A DNA stretch of 64,000 bases from Eonycteris spelaea (GCA_003508835.1 PUFA01000021.1:10084501-10148500); one strand, 5' to 3'. Shown: positions 12,190-23,949, counted from the first letter of the stretch. The notes: generated by a model from the sequence alone, not told the origin. Made by a program: numbers and translations.

Positions 12190-12505
12190 GTTTGCTAGTA
12201 ATGTCCTGGCATTGAAGAATGGTGGTTTTTTATTGTCAGCCTCCAGTGTTTTCAGCCAGAATGTAGCCCAAGGGGAACATGTGTGGGGAGGTGAGAAGAA
12301 AGAAGACACCCATGCAGCTGGACAGAGCTTTGGAACAAACTCTGACAATCAATACTGCAGCAGACGCCACCGCCAGCTCGTGGTGACGTGCTCTTCCCAG
12401 CTCGTGAATGATTTCATTGACTTGGCAGGGGAGAGGTCTTTTAGGGTTTCTCCAATGTGGTCTACTCTTGCTGCTGTCCTGAGGCAAGACCTAGTATATT
12501 GAGAG
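12190..12505. other. GC-enriched unassigned segment, gene-like composition
   Basis: This patch is richer in G+C than its surroundings, with CpG dinucleotides around 12360-12400. It stays open for 139 codons on the plus strand (12083-12502) and 83 codons on the minus strand (12236-12487). I recognise no protein family, splice site or poly(A) tail. It may be an old processed pseudogene, a retroviral LTR fragment or a conserved non-coding element. Confidence 0.3.
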
Positions 12506-12509
12506 AAAC

Positions 12510-13015
12510 AGAAGTATTATATTTCACAACGAATGTCCTTATGCTTTGCAAACTGAAAAATGAAAAGAAAAAGTAGTTTATTTTAAAAAGCTCCATGGCC
12601 CCTACCCTCTCACCTATTAACTTTTTCTTTTTAAAGCCTTTGTAACAGTATACAGAGAAAACGATATACATACGAAAGCTAAAGAGAAGTAGAAAAAACA
12701 AGAAAATAAAATTTTAAAAGTGTGTGAATATGAAGGTAAAGAAAGAATGTAGAGATGAAGAAACCCATTCATGGATATTAACTTTTGATTCAATTGCAAA
12801 TTTAAGCATCATTACCTAAGTAAATTTTATGTACTTGTTAAATTGAAGTAGGAATTGGCTTTCATAAAACATTTTTATAAAAAGTTTTCAATAGATCCAG
12901 ATATATTGAAATTGCATTTATAGTTTAGAAATTTTATCTCCTTTTCTGGAATATTTCTTTAACTCATCAGTTTGAATGATGTTAATATTATTATAGTATT
13001 ACATTTACCATTTTT
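12510..13015. other. AT-rich non-coding stretch, unassigned
   Basis: No gene or nameable repeat seen. Confidence 0.4.
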
Positions 13016-13019
13016 TCAT

Positions 13020-13155
13020 TACAAATTTGTTTTCTAACTCGTTGGCTGCAATGTCAGCTTCATCAACCAAGACACCGTGTTACCCTTTTTCTCTTTTATC
13101 AGCAGTGCCCATGGGCTAGTCAAAACCCAGTAAACAGTTGTTGAATCCATGATAA
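13020..13155 (+). repeat. L2 3'-end fragment, sense
   Basis: 'ctaactcgttggctgcaatg' and 'tcagcttcatcaacc' stand for the 'actagactgtaagctccatgag' part. Downstream, 'atcagcagtgcccatgggct' and 'aaacagttgttgaatcc' stand for the 'gcacagtgcctggcacatag' to 'aatatttgttgaatg' tail. Confidence 0.55.
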
Positions 13156-13159
13156 ATGG

Positions 13160-13840
13160 TCTCTTATATAATGGTTTAGGTTTCCTTAGAATTAACTGAG
13201 ATAATTCTCCATCGAATATTTTTTAGAAGTACAGTGTTCAGATCTTATTACAATAGCATGGATATTGTTAATCAGCACGTTTGAGAATCTTTTCTCTTTT
13301 TAGAGACCAGGTTTTTAAATATTTCTTACTTGTGGCAATTGTTCTTTCAGATATATTTGAATGAGAAATCTCAATTTAATAGAAAGAAAAAAAAAAACAC
13401 AGCACATTCTTGTTAGAGAGAGGTTTGGATGGCTTCGGTCAGGTTCTTTTGTCCTTCCCAGACTTCTGCATAGTGATGGCTGGAGTATCTTTAGACAAAC
13501 GAAGGAAACTCAAAGCATAAAAATTTTAACCATGTTTGGAGATTAACACCTTTTTTGAAGCCTGCACTCTCTGTCATCAAAGTATTAAGGCATTGGCCTA
13601 TAATAAAATAAATAACTAATGTTAAAATATCAATAGATTCATCAAGTTCTTATGCATTCTTCAGGCATGTCACCTGTTCTCCATATGCCATCACTTTAAA
13701 ATAAATGCCTCAAATAGGCTTTTATAAAAAAGTATACTTGACTTCTATTTACTGTAATAAGAAGATAGTTTTTTAGAATCAATTCTTTGTAAATGCTCTT
13801 TCTGAAAGTTCTAGGGGAGAATATTTCTTTGTCTCTTTCT
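13160..13840. other. AT-rich non-coding stretch, unassigned
   Basis: No gene recognised. A 61-codon frame at 13361-13546 has no features. Confidence 0.4.
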
Positions 13841-13844
13841 AGCT

Positions 13845-14135
13845 TTAGTGTTTGCCAGCAATTCTTGGCATTCCTTGGCTTGCACCTGCATCACTTCTGT
13901 TTCTGCTTCTGACTCCACATGGCTGTCTCCCCTCTGTGTCTTTGTATCTGTGTCCAAATTTTTATCGTCTTCTTATAAGGACAGCAATCATATTTCATTG
14001 AGGGCCCCTTCTAATGCAGTATGATCTCATTGTAATTTATTACATCCGCAAAGACCCGACTTCTAAGAGAGGTCACGTTCCAAGGTTCTGGGCGACATGG
14101 ATTTGGGGGGAGCTCTATTCAATCCAATACAGAAA
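13845..14135 (-). mobile_element. MLT1/MaLR LTR, antisense
   Basis: Read on the plus strand it is the reverse complement of an MLT1-type LTR. It runs 'cagcaattcttggcattcct', 'tggcttgcacctgcatcact', 'tccacatggctgtctcccct' and 'cttcttataaggacagcaat'. It closes with 'catccgcaaagacccgactt', 'gaggtcacgttccaaggttc' and an end 'ggggagctctattcaatcca'. It lies opposite in orientation to the LTR at 8530-8830. The two lie about 5 kb apart, so they are separate insertions rather than a provirus. Confidence 0.78.
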
Positions 14136-14139
14136 TAGT

Positions 14140-15050
14140 CTATAGTAGAATAAGTTCATGAGGTATAATTATGTTTTATAGACATCAATATGAAGTTTTA
14201 ATTGATAATTCACTTCTAAATTATGAGAGACACAGACCCTGACCCAAAGGTTGAGATCTGTCCAAATTAAGGTCAAACTCACACAGTTGAAATTAGAAAA
14301 AAACAAAGATGATTGGGATAGTTTGAAGAAAGAGTTTTATATAAATGGTGTCATATTCTCTTTGAAAACTAGGCCAAAAGTGATAGGATTATTGAGGATT
14401 AGAATCAAAATTGTATTTTCACATTATCCGAATCTAGCTCAGAGATATTTTAGTTCTTTTAATCACTGACTATACTAGAAGAAAGACCTTACTCTAATTC
14501 TTTAGAAATACATTGATAAAAATTAGGTAAATATATAGTTAATAATTTTACAATCTGAATATTCCTTTTTAGTGATAGCTGTCTTTTTGTTCATTTCTTT
14601 AGAGCTAATATTGAATCTCAAAATAATCGTGCTTTACTTATGTTCATTAAATAATATTACGAGTAATTGATTCTCATTTTGGGAGGCATATGACATATTT
14701 GAATCTAAAGCTATATAATAGTTTTTATGGTTGAATAAATTTTCCTTTGTAATCCTTTCTGTATTCATAGCTAGTCCATTAGTTTTCCATTGCTATCTGG
14801 AATTTGCTTCTTGATATTTAAAATATTAAAATGTGATATTTCTATTGGAAAATTTGGATAATTGTCTCCAAGACTAAAGTGCGCATGTTCTGTATCTCCT
14901 CACTAGCTTAGCCAGCAAAGACAAACAAAGAACTTTGGGAGGATAGTGGGAAAGAGGAATGACAAGTCTGGATTCAATTCAAAGTGGAAGAAAAAAAATT
15001 GCCTCAGCAGATTTAAAGGCTTGGATTATATTCAAAATATCATAGAATAC
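14140..15050. other. AT-rich non-coding stretch, unassigned
   Basis: No gene or nameable repeat seen; a 72-codon frame at 14251-14469 shows no domain. Confidence 0.4.
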
Positions 15051-15054
15051 CAAA

Positions 15055-15190
15055 ACTGGAAATTATCTTATAAATCATTACCCAATCTAATCTTTTCATG
15101 TAGTAGATGAGGAACCTAAATCCCACAGAGAATGAGAACCATGTTTGAGGCTTCTCAGCTAGTCAGGCATAGTTCTGTTTTATTCTATCC
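15055..15190. repeat. Possible ancient SINE-derived fragment
   Basis: 'accaaaactggaaattatct' followed by 'gtagatgaggaacctaaatc' and 'ggcttctcagctagtcaggc' resembles the widespread ancestral pattern 'gatgaggaaactgaggc' leading to 'cacagctagtaagtgg', as in MIR-like elements read antisense. It is too degenerate to name. Confidence 0.35.
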
Positions 15191-15194
15191 CCAG

Positions 15195-16595
15195 GACACA
15201 AATAAATAGATTTGGGAGTAGACGTGCTTTCCCAAACATCCCATACACGTTAGCATCCTGGTTTAAAGTATAAGAAGATTTGCACTATTCATACATAGTG
15301 TGACATTACCAGCAGCTGCAGGTATTGGTCAGGGGGGGGGAGTGGATGGCTACATGAGGAATCAGACTTGTGCAAATGTTTGTCTTTCACCCTTTATAGT
15401 ACTATCACGTATCTACTTATACTATTTAAATAGCACACGAACAGGTCAAGGATTTCAAAAACTGTTTATGGACTCTGTAAATTATTGTGGATAAAGGTGG
15501 TTGATTTTCTTTAGAATTAAAGTGAAACACTGAAAATTCATTTTAACGTCATTGCATTCCAGCACTTCTCAGCACAGGTGTCTGAGAAGTGTCCTTCTTC
15601 ATTTGTGGGCATATATCTCCAAGTCTTATTTTCTACGTTGGAGACATCAAACAACATAGAACCTTCTGATCCCAATTGTTTCTTACTGACATGGGTTTTT
15701 AAACCTGAATCTAAATGTTAGAGATCTATTTAACTTGTTTGATCTATCAGGATATATTTTCCTCCTAGATGGATTTTTGGGAGAAACAGTCAGTCAAAGA
15801 TAATAGGAAATTTTAAACTAAACTCCTCTAAAGAACATGTCTGTGATTTAGTATTCTGCATAATGAATGACTATAAGTAGAAAATCTGTTCAATACATGG
15901 ATTTGTCTTAAATTTGTGCCAACTTTATGAATACCCTGAACATATTACCACTCATGTGCATCATGGATTGTCTTTTTCAGTGCAGAGTGCAAAGAATATA
16001 AATAATGGTCCAATACAGATGCAATCCTCAGGCAGCCACTAGCTGTAGGACTTGCAGGTTCATGTAAGACTTTCAAGTTCCCGGTCGCTTCCTCTTTAAA
16101 TGCCCAGGCTTCCAGCTTCTTCGCATCTGGAGAGGAGTAGAGTCCAGTTTGATCTCACTTTCTTGCACTGATGGCCAAAGGATATTATCTACTGAGTAGC
16201 AGTTCTCAATGGACCTTGATTTGAAGCTTTAAATGAATTTCATTTTCCAGACACTACAATGGTTTCTAGGAAGAATATTACCACGTTTGCAGTACTTTTT
16301 CACAGGTATTACTTTTCAGTTTGATGTCCTAGTGAAGAATGAGTTTCCTGCTAAATTGGCGAATACCCTCAAGGTCAATGCTTATATTTCAGCCAACCAC
16401 ACTTACGTAGTGCAAGTTCAAGGTAGCATGTGTTGGACATCTGTTTCTTAATGGGATTCTGGCTACAGCAAAGAAGAAGAGCACTCTGGCTGCTATCTCG
16501 TCCAGTTGCAGGAATCCATCAAATTGAAACAATCCCTATATAATTTTTACTTTAAAGGAATCAATACACTAGTTGGTTTGAACACTCCGTGTGAC
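15195..16595. other. Unassigned stretch
   Basis: No named repeat. There is a run of G at 15333-15340. A 72-codon frame at 16233-16451 sits in slightly less AT-rich text but has no recognisable family. It could belong to the same insertion as the antisense candidate pseudogene that follows, which I cannot show. Confidence 0.35.
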
Positions 16596-16599
16596 AACT

Positions 16600-17110
16600 T
16601 TATTAATCAGCTTTTTCAAATCTCACACAGAACGAATTCCAACGTTTAAAAAAAAAAAAGACCATTTCTAACATTAAGCACATAACTTAGATCGCTGTCT
16701 GCCTTTCCCCACTTCTTAGTCAACGTCAAGATCCATCCCCCAGGCCATGCTTTTGGATGTTCTTTCAGAGGTCTTCTTGCCCTCCTTTTCTTGGTGGGAG
16801 CTGTGACATCCACTCCATTTGATTTTTGTAGCTTTGAACCTTGGAAAAGTGTTGGGAACCTTGATACTACTGCGCCCATTGTCCTCATGTAAATCAGTTG
16901 ATTTCCTCCCCAAAGCATTTCACACTATGGAAGTGCTGAACTTCCCCAGACTGAACTGACACTTATCTGCATAACAAAGGAGCTACTCAAGAACATCTTA
17001 AGAGACCTTCTTTATCAGTAGAGCTAGCAGCTAACAGCTTTTTGGCTAGAGACTAAAGAAAAATAGATTCTTCTCTAATTGGACACCCTACTACATTTGT
17101 TTTATTTATC
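16600..17110 (-). pseudogene. Candidate processed pseudogene (3' part), antisense, family not recognised
   Basis: On the minus strand one reading frame runs from about 17110 down to a stop at about 16716. It is interrupted upstream by several stops; its last 65 codons (16913-16716) are open. The translation is non-repetitive, Lys/Ser/Thr/Arg-rich and ends in an acidic Asp-rich tip, so it looks like the C-terminus of a nuclear or nucleolar protein. Downstream on that strand lie an untranslated-like stretch and a polyadenylation-type AATAAA (plus-strand tttatt at about 16599-16604). No introns are seen. No poly(A) tail or target-site duplication could be found, and the parent gene is not identified. 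A neighbouring frame (90 codons, 16918-16646) overlaps it and is probably a shadow. Confidence 0.4.
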
Positions 17111-17284
17111 CTTATAATTGTGAAAACAAGAAATTTATTCCAACTCAAATTTAATAAACAGGAATAATATTTGAACCAAATATGTCTTTAAAAGATATGA
17201 AAGTTTATCTCTGTGTTTTTATTTTTCTTTCAAACAGGGAAAACATCAAAGTGTACTGGAATATTTTCACAGCTACTCTTTAAA

Positions 17285-18060
17285 AGTAGATTTCATTTTT
17301 TGGAACAGTTTTATGTTTACCAAAAAAATGGAGATAGTAGTACAGAAGACAGGCTTCCATTATATTCTCTCACTGCCAACACAGGAGTTTCCCCTATTTA
17401 CTAAATGTTTTACATTATTGTGAACTCATATGGCTAATATTAAATAAAGTGCATACTTTACTTTGGGTTCATTCTTTTGCAGTGCACTCTATGGGTTTTG
17501 GTAAATGTGTCACAACATATAGCCATTTTTGGAATATCATACAGAATAGATGCACTGCCCTAAAATCTTCCTGTGTCACTGAGTCATCTCTTCCTCCCTT
17601 CCCCTAAATCCCTAACAACCATGGATATTTTTTATTGTCGTCATAGTTTTTGCTTTTTTTTTTTTCAGAACCCTACAGTATGTCGCCTTTACAGACTGAT
17701 TTCTTTCATTTAATAATATGTATTTAAGGTTCCTCCATGTCTTTTCATGGCTTGATAGCTTACTTCTTTTTATAATTGGATGATGTTTTATTGTAAGGAT
17801 TTACTACCATTGTTCACCTATTGAAGGATATCTTGGTTATATTCTGTTTGGGGCAATGATGAATAAAGTTGCTATATACATTCATGTGTAGAATTTTGTG
17901 TGGACATGTTTCTCCTCAGTTGGATAAATACCGAGAAGTGCGATTGCTGGATTGTATGGCAAGAATATTTTTACCTTTGTAAATAGCTGTCAAAATGTCT
18001 GCCCAAGTGGCTGTACCATTTTGCATTCCCACCAATAATGAATATGAATTCTTGTTACTT
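17285..18060 (-). mobile_element. LINE-1 ORF2 3' end and UTR (L1M-type), antisense
   Basis: On the plus strand this is the reverse complement of old L1. It runs 'ggaacagttttatgtttacc', 'ccctacagtatgtcgccttt', 'ggttcctccatgtcttttca' and 'tggcttgatagcttacttct'. It then continues with 'tggataaataccgagaagtg', 'gattgctggattgtatggca' and 'gtggctgtaccattttgcat', and closes with 'tcccaccaataatgaata'. The order follows L1 from its 3' end backwards into the ORF2 C-terminus. All frames are broken. Confidence 0.8.
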
Positions 18061-18249
18061 TTATGACTACATTTCATGTTTGGAATTCTCATTTAGTAAA
18101 CAAATGTTTAATAACTACAGAATCAACTGTCTATACAACTGAAAAAAAAAAAAAATTAGAGGATGGATATCTTAAGTTAGGTTCAACTTAACAATCATAA
18201 TATATCTTTATGTTGGGGAGTAAATTTGGATCTTTCTGCTTCAGCAATT

Positions 18250-18310
18250 AGAAAACTTCCTATAACATGTCTCCCAAAATCCACATTGAAATCCTGACCC
18301 CCTGCAAGAG
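18250..18310 (+). repeat. Short MaLR LTR start fragment
   Basis: 'atgtctcccaaaatccacat' followed by 'tgaaatcctgaccccctgca' resembles the first 50 bases of an MLT1/MST-type LTR. The rest is absent. Confidence 0.4.
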
Positions 18311-18319
18311 CAATGCATG

Positions 18320-19085
18320 CTTTTTTACATTTGATCTTTGTTGATATGTTCTCTTTCTTATGTTCCACTGCAAATTTGGCTAGAACTAGTTTAACTACAT
18401 GGTAAAACAGACATCAAGTCATTTTTATTATGAAAGATTCTATTTTTCAAAGTGAATTTTAAATAAATATTTTATTAGTTGAAATGATTTAATTTTAATC
18501 TAACTCATACCATGATTCATAGTTTTATTTTAATATCTGTCTACTCAAAAATGTTGACACTTTTTTCAATAAACTATAAAATTTTCTAACTCCCTAATGC
18601 TGTGTCATAAATATATTTATAACTTACCATCATGCACTTTATAAACTGAACTTTCTTACTGTTGTTTTCCCAACAGGATAGTATTTAAATATGCATTTGA
18701 AATTTTTACAATTTTCTTGGAAACATTCTGAAAAACACAACTTGTGTTAAAAAATGAAACAAATAGCACAGCAATTAGAATGACAATAGATTAGTTTTCC
18801 TATGTTAAAATTTTAATTTTCTTCCATTCACTATTCACCGTCCACTTTGGGAGACCTTGGGTATATATTGGATTGATGCTCAGTGATGTCTCAATATAGA
18901 TGCAAATGACAGCTCCATTTTCCAGATCATTTTTACAAAAACTTTACTGACCTTCTCTTACTGTTTTCATGAGAAACTAATCTTTTCCAGGAGAAGACAC
19001 TGCTGGAGTGACATTTTAACGTTTTAAATGTATTTATACACTCTTTCTCCCTGGAAGATAAATCATTAATTTTTAAAAAGAATTA
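18320..19085. other. AT-rich non-coding stretch, unassigned
   Basis: No gene or nameable repeat seen. Confidence 0.4.
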
Positions 19086-19089
19086 TTAA

Positions 19090-19325
19090 TATATAGCTAA
19101 CATACAATGCTGTACCACTTTTGGGTGCATACCACAGTCACCTAACACTCGTATACCTAAAGAGGTGGTCACCACGACAGGTTCGGCAACCAACCGACAC
19201 CATACAATGCTATCACAATATTATTGGCTATATTCCTTGTGCTGTATACCACATACCCATAACTTAATTGTTTTAGACCTGAAAATTTGTACCACCTATT
19301 CCCCAGAAAAATCATTAATTGATTT
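19090..19325 (-). mobile_element. LINE-1 3' UTR fragment, antisense
   Basis: 'atatagctaacatacaatgc', then 'tatcacaatattattggcta', 'tattccttgtgctgtatacc' and 'cctgaaaatttgtaccacct' are the reverse complement of the L1 3' UTR. The same UTR is seen in sense near 37.25-37.40 kb (acagcatagggaatgtagtc, then aataatattgtaataac). Confidence 0.75.
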
Positions 19326-19329
19326 TTAT

Positions 19330-20180
19330 GTTGGTAGGAGTCCAACATTCACTGGTGCAGTTCCTCTAGGGCAAAGTGAAGTGTGGTGTTTGCTGCGCCC
19401 TTACGACCTGTGGCTTCCCTCCTTTGTGTCTTCCTGCCTTCCAATGGATCTGTTCTGTTCCATGTTCCCACTATCAGGCAACTGGAGCAAGGCCTCTCGT
19501 GCCTGAAACGAGGTGACAAAATGAATCCAGGTCAGTGGTGGAACAAAGGAAGCCCATCTGTCTCTTTCTATTTCTTCATTGGTTTTCAATTCAGAGAAAG
19601 GAGTGTATTTAACCTCAGAATGTTCCATCCAAAGTTAAAATAACTGTCAGAAATTATCCATTACCTAATTTAGAAAGCAAATGTTTGTTAAAGAAGGAGT
19701 TCCTCTATTTATTAATTCCTTTGTATATTCTAAAAACTGTATGGAAGTTATTTAATTTGATTAAATTCCACTGAATGTTGATTAGTAAAGGGTTTCACAG
19801 AAAAAGAGTTCTAAGTTTAGCACTAGGCTTACTTAAGCATTCTTTCTTATAAATGTGTGGTTTATAAAGACTCCAAAAAGTCAAGGAAATCAAAGTTTTT
19901 TTTTTTCCTTGAACAAAACACATCATTTTTAGCACTCCGACCTATGTTTTTCTAATCTGCCTGATATATTGGTGATAGTAATCCATGGATTTGGGGATGA
20001 AAAACTAAAGACAGGATGCTTCAACTTTATCAGTACTGTGACCTCTATTCTCACTGAAGTGTAGCTGTGGATCAAAACAAACTGCAGCCCTACATACTCA
20101 ATATGGGGTATTTGGCAGTTTGAAAGAAGTGTGATTCAACAAAAGCAGAAGTGAGTTAGGGGGTCTATCCATTGATCGAT
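19330..20180. other. Unassigned stretch
   Basis: Three overlapping frames of 75-113 codons at 19165-19643 cross the edge of the L1 UTR fragment. None has a recognisable domain, so I do not call a gene. A T-run lies at 19896-19906. Confidence 0.4.
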
Positions 20181-20185
20181 CAGTT

Positions 20186-20302
20186 ATCTACCTACCTACC
20201 TACCTACCTACCTACCTCACCCCTCCCTTCCCTATGTACATCTACATAACATCTCCGTATCATCTACCTAATCTATCTATCTAATATCTATCTATCTATC
20301 TA
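20186..20302 (+). repeat. (TACC)n and (TATC)n compound microsatellite
   Basis: About seven 'tacc' units at 20187-20217 and about nine 'tatc' units with one break at 20263-20302 flank 45 bp of pyrimidine-rich text. Both are tetranucleotide tracts likely to vary in length. Confidence 0.92.
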
Positions 20303-20674
20303 CTATGTTGATTTGTTGTGTTGGAAGTAGACCAACACTAACTCGTTTCATATTCCATGCACATAGTCCAGTGGTTTAAACACAGTGTGATGTGGTCATT
20401 TGAAACATGGTCAAAGTTAAAATTTACTGGAAGGTACACCAAAGAAACCACTGCCTTGTACCCAAAGTCATCTTGTAATTTCAAAAGTTATATCACTTGA
20501 CACTTGAAAATGTTTTTCTATTGCTCATATCTTCTTTTAAGCTATTTCCTTTGACCATAAACCCCTCAAAACCCCCCGCCCCTCCTCCCAGAAGACATGC
20601 AAACTTATTCAAATGCAATTTCCTTGCAATACATTCTGGATGTGGCAATCATCTTAACTAAATAAAGTACTCTA

Positions 20675-20975
20675 TAGTGGAAACTGGTATGTCCTGCTCA
20701 CATTTTCTCTTCAAGACCAATACATTCATCCTCAGGTGCTGCTGGGAATACCTGTTTTTGATGACTCACATCTCTGTTCCTCTCTGGGAATTAACTTCAG
20801 CCTTAGGAAAGGTAGGTCACGTCCTCCCAGGGCAACCTATATCTAGCAATTTCTCCCTGTGCCTAATCTTGAGTTCTTCACTTCCTTAAATGGTATGTTT
20901 TCCAAGAATATTCCCGACTGAGCCCCACATGAAATTTCTACCTTAGTGTCTGTTTCTGGGGAACTTGACTTAAGA
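20675..20975 (+). mobile_element. Probable ERVL-type 5' LTR of the following provirus remnant
   Basis: The stretch ends with 'gtgtctgtttctggggaact' and 'tgacttaagata', a pattern I associate with the 3' end of class III ERV LTRs. It lies directly left of the retroviral pol-like remnant. The left edge is uncertain, and no matching 3' LTR was found to the right. Confidence 0.45.
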
Positions 20976-21596
20976 TAGTTTCTACCGAGAGGGGGCATGG
21001 AGAGGAAAATTTTAGAATGACGTCACTTATTCTCTGGCTGCCCTGGAGGACTCCATCACTGATGGTAAGTGGCAATATGAATAGCACCTGGAACATTCTA
21101 GCAGTAAAATTCTTGAACTATACTGTGGCGGTGAACTTACATGGGATGTAAATAGGAAGAAATTCATTTTTTTGGTGTAAAATCTCTGATATTTGGGAAA
21201 TATGATAGAAATTATACTTATGGACAGTGGAATTGGGTGACTCTTGCTGAGTACCATTGATTCACTGAAGAGAGAAAATGACAGGCCTGGGTGATAAATC
21301 ACCATTTCAAGAGAAACTGAAAGGGGATTCTTTTTGGTAGTATTTAAGGAAACTTTAATTTCTTGCAGCTGGAGGGCAAATGAAAATGAAGGACTTGGCT
21401 CAGGATTTAATCGTAAAATCTCAGAGCTTCAGAGAAGGTTGAGCTCTTAGCCTAGACATTTCTCTTACACCAAATTCACAGGCCGAACCCGTGAGTGTTA
21501 GGGAGGGAGTGGAACCGTGAAGACTGAGAAGGTGATATTTCAGTAGATGCAGATGAGATGCTGATTTAGATTCCACTGAACCCACTAGGTTTGCAG

Positions 21597-21632
<36 letters not shown>

Positions 21633-23520
21633 GCACACACACGCACACATACACACTGGCTAGAGGTGACAGCACTTCTCCTCTTGCATGGATGGGACTA
21701 AGGTGAGGCAAGGGAGGCACATAGGGGACAAAATTTAAGAAGGCATTAGCTCTTAAGTTTATGCCAGAGCAGGGTTCCCTAGGACCCTGAGCTCCTTCAG
21801 GCACCTCACTCACCTCAACCTACCCTCGCTCTGCCCTCTTGCCTAAAGAGCATGAAAAGAACTTAAGTTATGCAGGTGCCTTTTCAGAGAATGCTCATAC
21901 CTCAGCATTTATCTCCCTTGTTGTCGACCTAACCAGGAACAAAGGTCAAATCTCAGCATAGTATGAATGAGGAGATCTCATCATTCTAAGAGAAGAGAAG
22001 GATTATATATTGAAGGAGCTGCAGAATATGTCCAAAATGTGCTGGTAAGAGCTGGACAGCATACACAGGAAAGAATCCTAAGATACTGAAAAATGGATGC
22101 AGAATATTAAATTAGATAAAAGAGAATTTATGGAAATTGGAGTACTCCTGCAATATAAGATTTAACACCTTGGCAAGGAGCTCTGAGGACAGTTCTAATA
22201 TGCTTCTGGGATGGCTCTTTGAAAAACAATGGCTCACACTAAGTAGAAATGCCTAATGATGAGGAATGGGTCCCAAATGGGATCACTAGAGCATATATCC
22301 TCTGCAAGGCCAAAAGACTCATCAATTAACTTTGCTCCATGAGCAGATCCAGAATACACTCCATTTATAGGCAATTTATACAACCAGATTAAAAGTCATG
22401 ATCTCATACATAGTTCCAAACAAGTTCTCACACTCAGGATTTGCCCACTTAGTGAAGAATAGGCTGAATGTCTATTAGGAAGGACCTGGGACATCACAGC
22501 AAATGTACTGACATAATTCTAAGACCTTGCTGAATACTGGTTCTGAATGACAAGGACTACAGACTATGCCATTCTCCTGCCTTCTGTCACAATATAGTCC
22601 GAAGGGATCTGAACGGTCCGCAGAACGACATCATCACTCCACTTTATTGCTGCCATCATGTCAATTGGACCAGATGAGAAGCAAGACATGATCAGTGTTT
22701 GCAAAGCCTAGCTAAAATAAACAAATAAACAAAAAATAACCAACAAAAACAAAAACAAACATCTAAGAATGTGGGAAGTGAACCTGCCATATAAGTTATG
22801 TACTTTGGGGTCCGGCGGGCTGAGGTATGCTGGGACATCCCCTCTGAATAAAGCACATGTTATTGCGTTGCACCCCTCCTGCCACTAAGATAGAAGCCTG
22901 GTGCTTAGTAAGCATGTCTCAGTTCAGAAGGCAGCATGTTCTGCACTTCTTCAACCATTTACTTAATGACATGGTCTGCCAGCTTCAAATTGCACCCAGA
23001 TAGAGAAAGAGTTCCACAGCAAATCCAGGCTATGGAATGAGAAGCACTGCTGCTTGAGCGATAAAACTGGCCTACTCTCTAGTATTAGAGATACCCATGG
23101 TGACAAAAAATGCTTGTGTGAATTTTACAGCCAGGCTCGCCTGGGGGGAATCACAACATAGAAACGATAGGATTCTCAGACAGAGCCATATCATGTCGCA
23201 TATAAATATACTCTATTTGAAAACGAGCTCTCGGTATTCCAGTGGGTGCTAGTAGGTATGGCTTATTTGACTATGAGATATCAAATGACTATGAGGTCAA
23301 AGATAGATTCTGTCAGACCCACTAAGTTCTAAAGCTGGGTGGCCATAACAACAAATCATCTCAAATGCAAGTGGCTCATTTGGTATCGGGGCATGAACAG
23401 AACCAGAAGAGATGCGTAAACTACCAAACAGGCCCAGACCTCCATCTGGTCATCCATCAATGTACTGAGTATAATTACATGGATTCTAGCTTGTGAAGAC
23501 AACTCAATGGGAGCTCATTA
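20976..23520 (+). mobile_element. Class III (ERVL-like) endogenous retrovirus internal region, decayed
   Basis: The part from about 22560 to 23400 follows the polymerase gene of ERVL-like elements in order. The reverse-transcriptase active-site region lies near 22590-22690, where the catalytic motif is damaged. The connection region lies near 22790-22960. RNase H-like text is found around 23130-23400. The region 20976-22550 should then hold gag/protease, but I recognise it only by position. Many stops and frameshifts exclude function. A CA microsatellite has expanded at 21598-21656, and an L1 3' end follows at 23600. Class III elements are old in placental mammals, which fits the decay. Confidence 0.65.
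21598..21656 (+). repeat. (CA)n microsatellite within the ERV remnant
   Basis: About 15 pure CA units followed by an imperfect part with 'gtgcacacacacgcacac'. Confidence 0.95.
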
Positions 23521-23599
23521 GTGAATGAGGATGAAAGAACATGAGTTCGGTTTAGGACATTTTAAATTTCAGATGCCTGAAATTTATCCAGATAGGAAT

Positions 23600-23948
23600 A
23601 CTGATTAGAATGAGAGCTATGAAGAAACAATGAGCAGAAAAGTAGTTGCCATGGGCTGGGAGATGGGGGGTGGGGAGAAAGGGAGAGGATGCTAAAATGG
23701 TACAAACTTTCAGTTATAAGATGAATAAGGCCATCTAATGCATAACGTGGTGACCACAGTTAATAGCACTGTATTGTATAATTGAAATTTTCAAAGAGTA
23801 GAACTTAAGCGTTCTCACTAAAAAAAAAGTATCTAGATGAGGTATCTATATTAAGCCAATGGGGAGAATCCTTTTACAATGTATATCAGATCACCACATT
23901 GTACACTTTAAGTATCTCACCATTTTGTCAATAAAACTGGAAAGATGA
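23600..23948 (+). mobile_element. LINE-1 3' end (L1MA9/L1MB-like), sense
   Basis: 'agtagttgccatgggctggg', a G-rich run, 'gtacaaactttcagttataa' and 'acgtggtgaccacagttaat' occur in order. 'agcactgtattgtataattg' and 'cacattgtacactttaagta' follow, closing with 'tcaataaaactgg'. This is the order of an old L1 3' UTR. It abuts the ERV remnant on its left. Confidence 0.8.
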
Positions 23949-23949
23949 A

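Noticed and set aside
8530..14135. The two MLT1 LTRs as ends of one provirus
   Set aside because: They are in opposite orientation, and no retroviral interior lies between them.
20187..20302. Spaced repeats considered as a CRISPR-like array
   Set aside because: Plain tetranucleotide microsatellites without spacers, in a mammalian genome.
21421..21813. 130-codon open frame, minus strand
   Set aside because: It is built around the CA repeat and lies antisense to the retroviral remnant.
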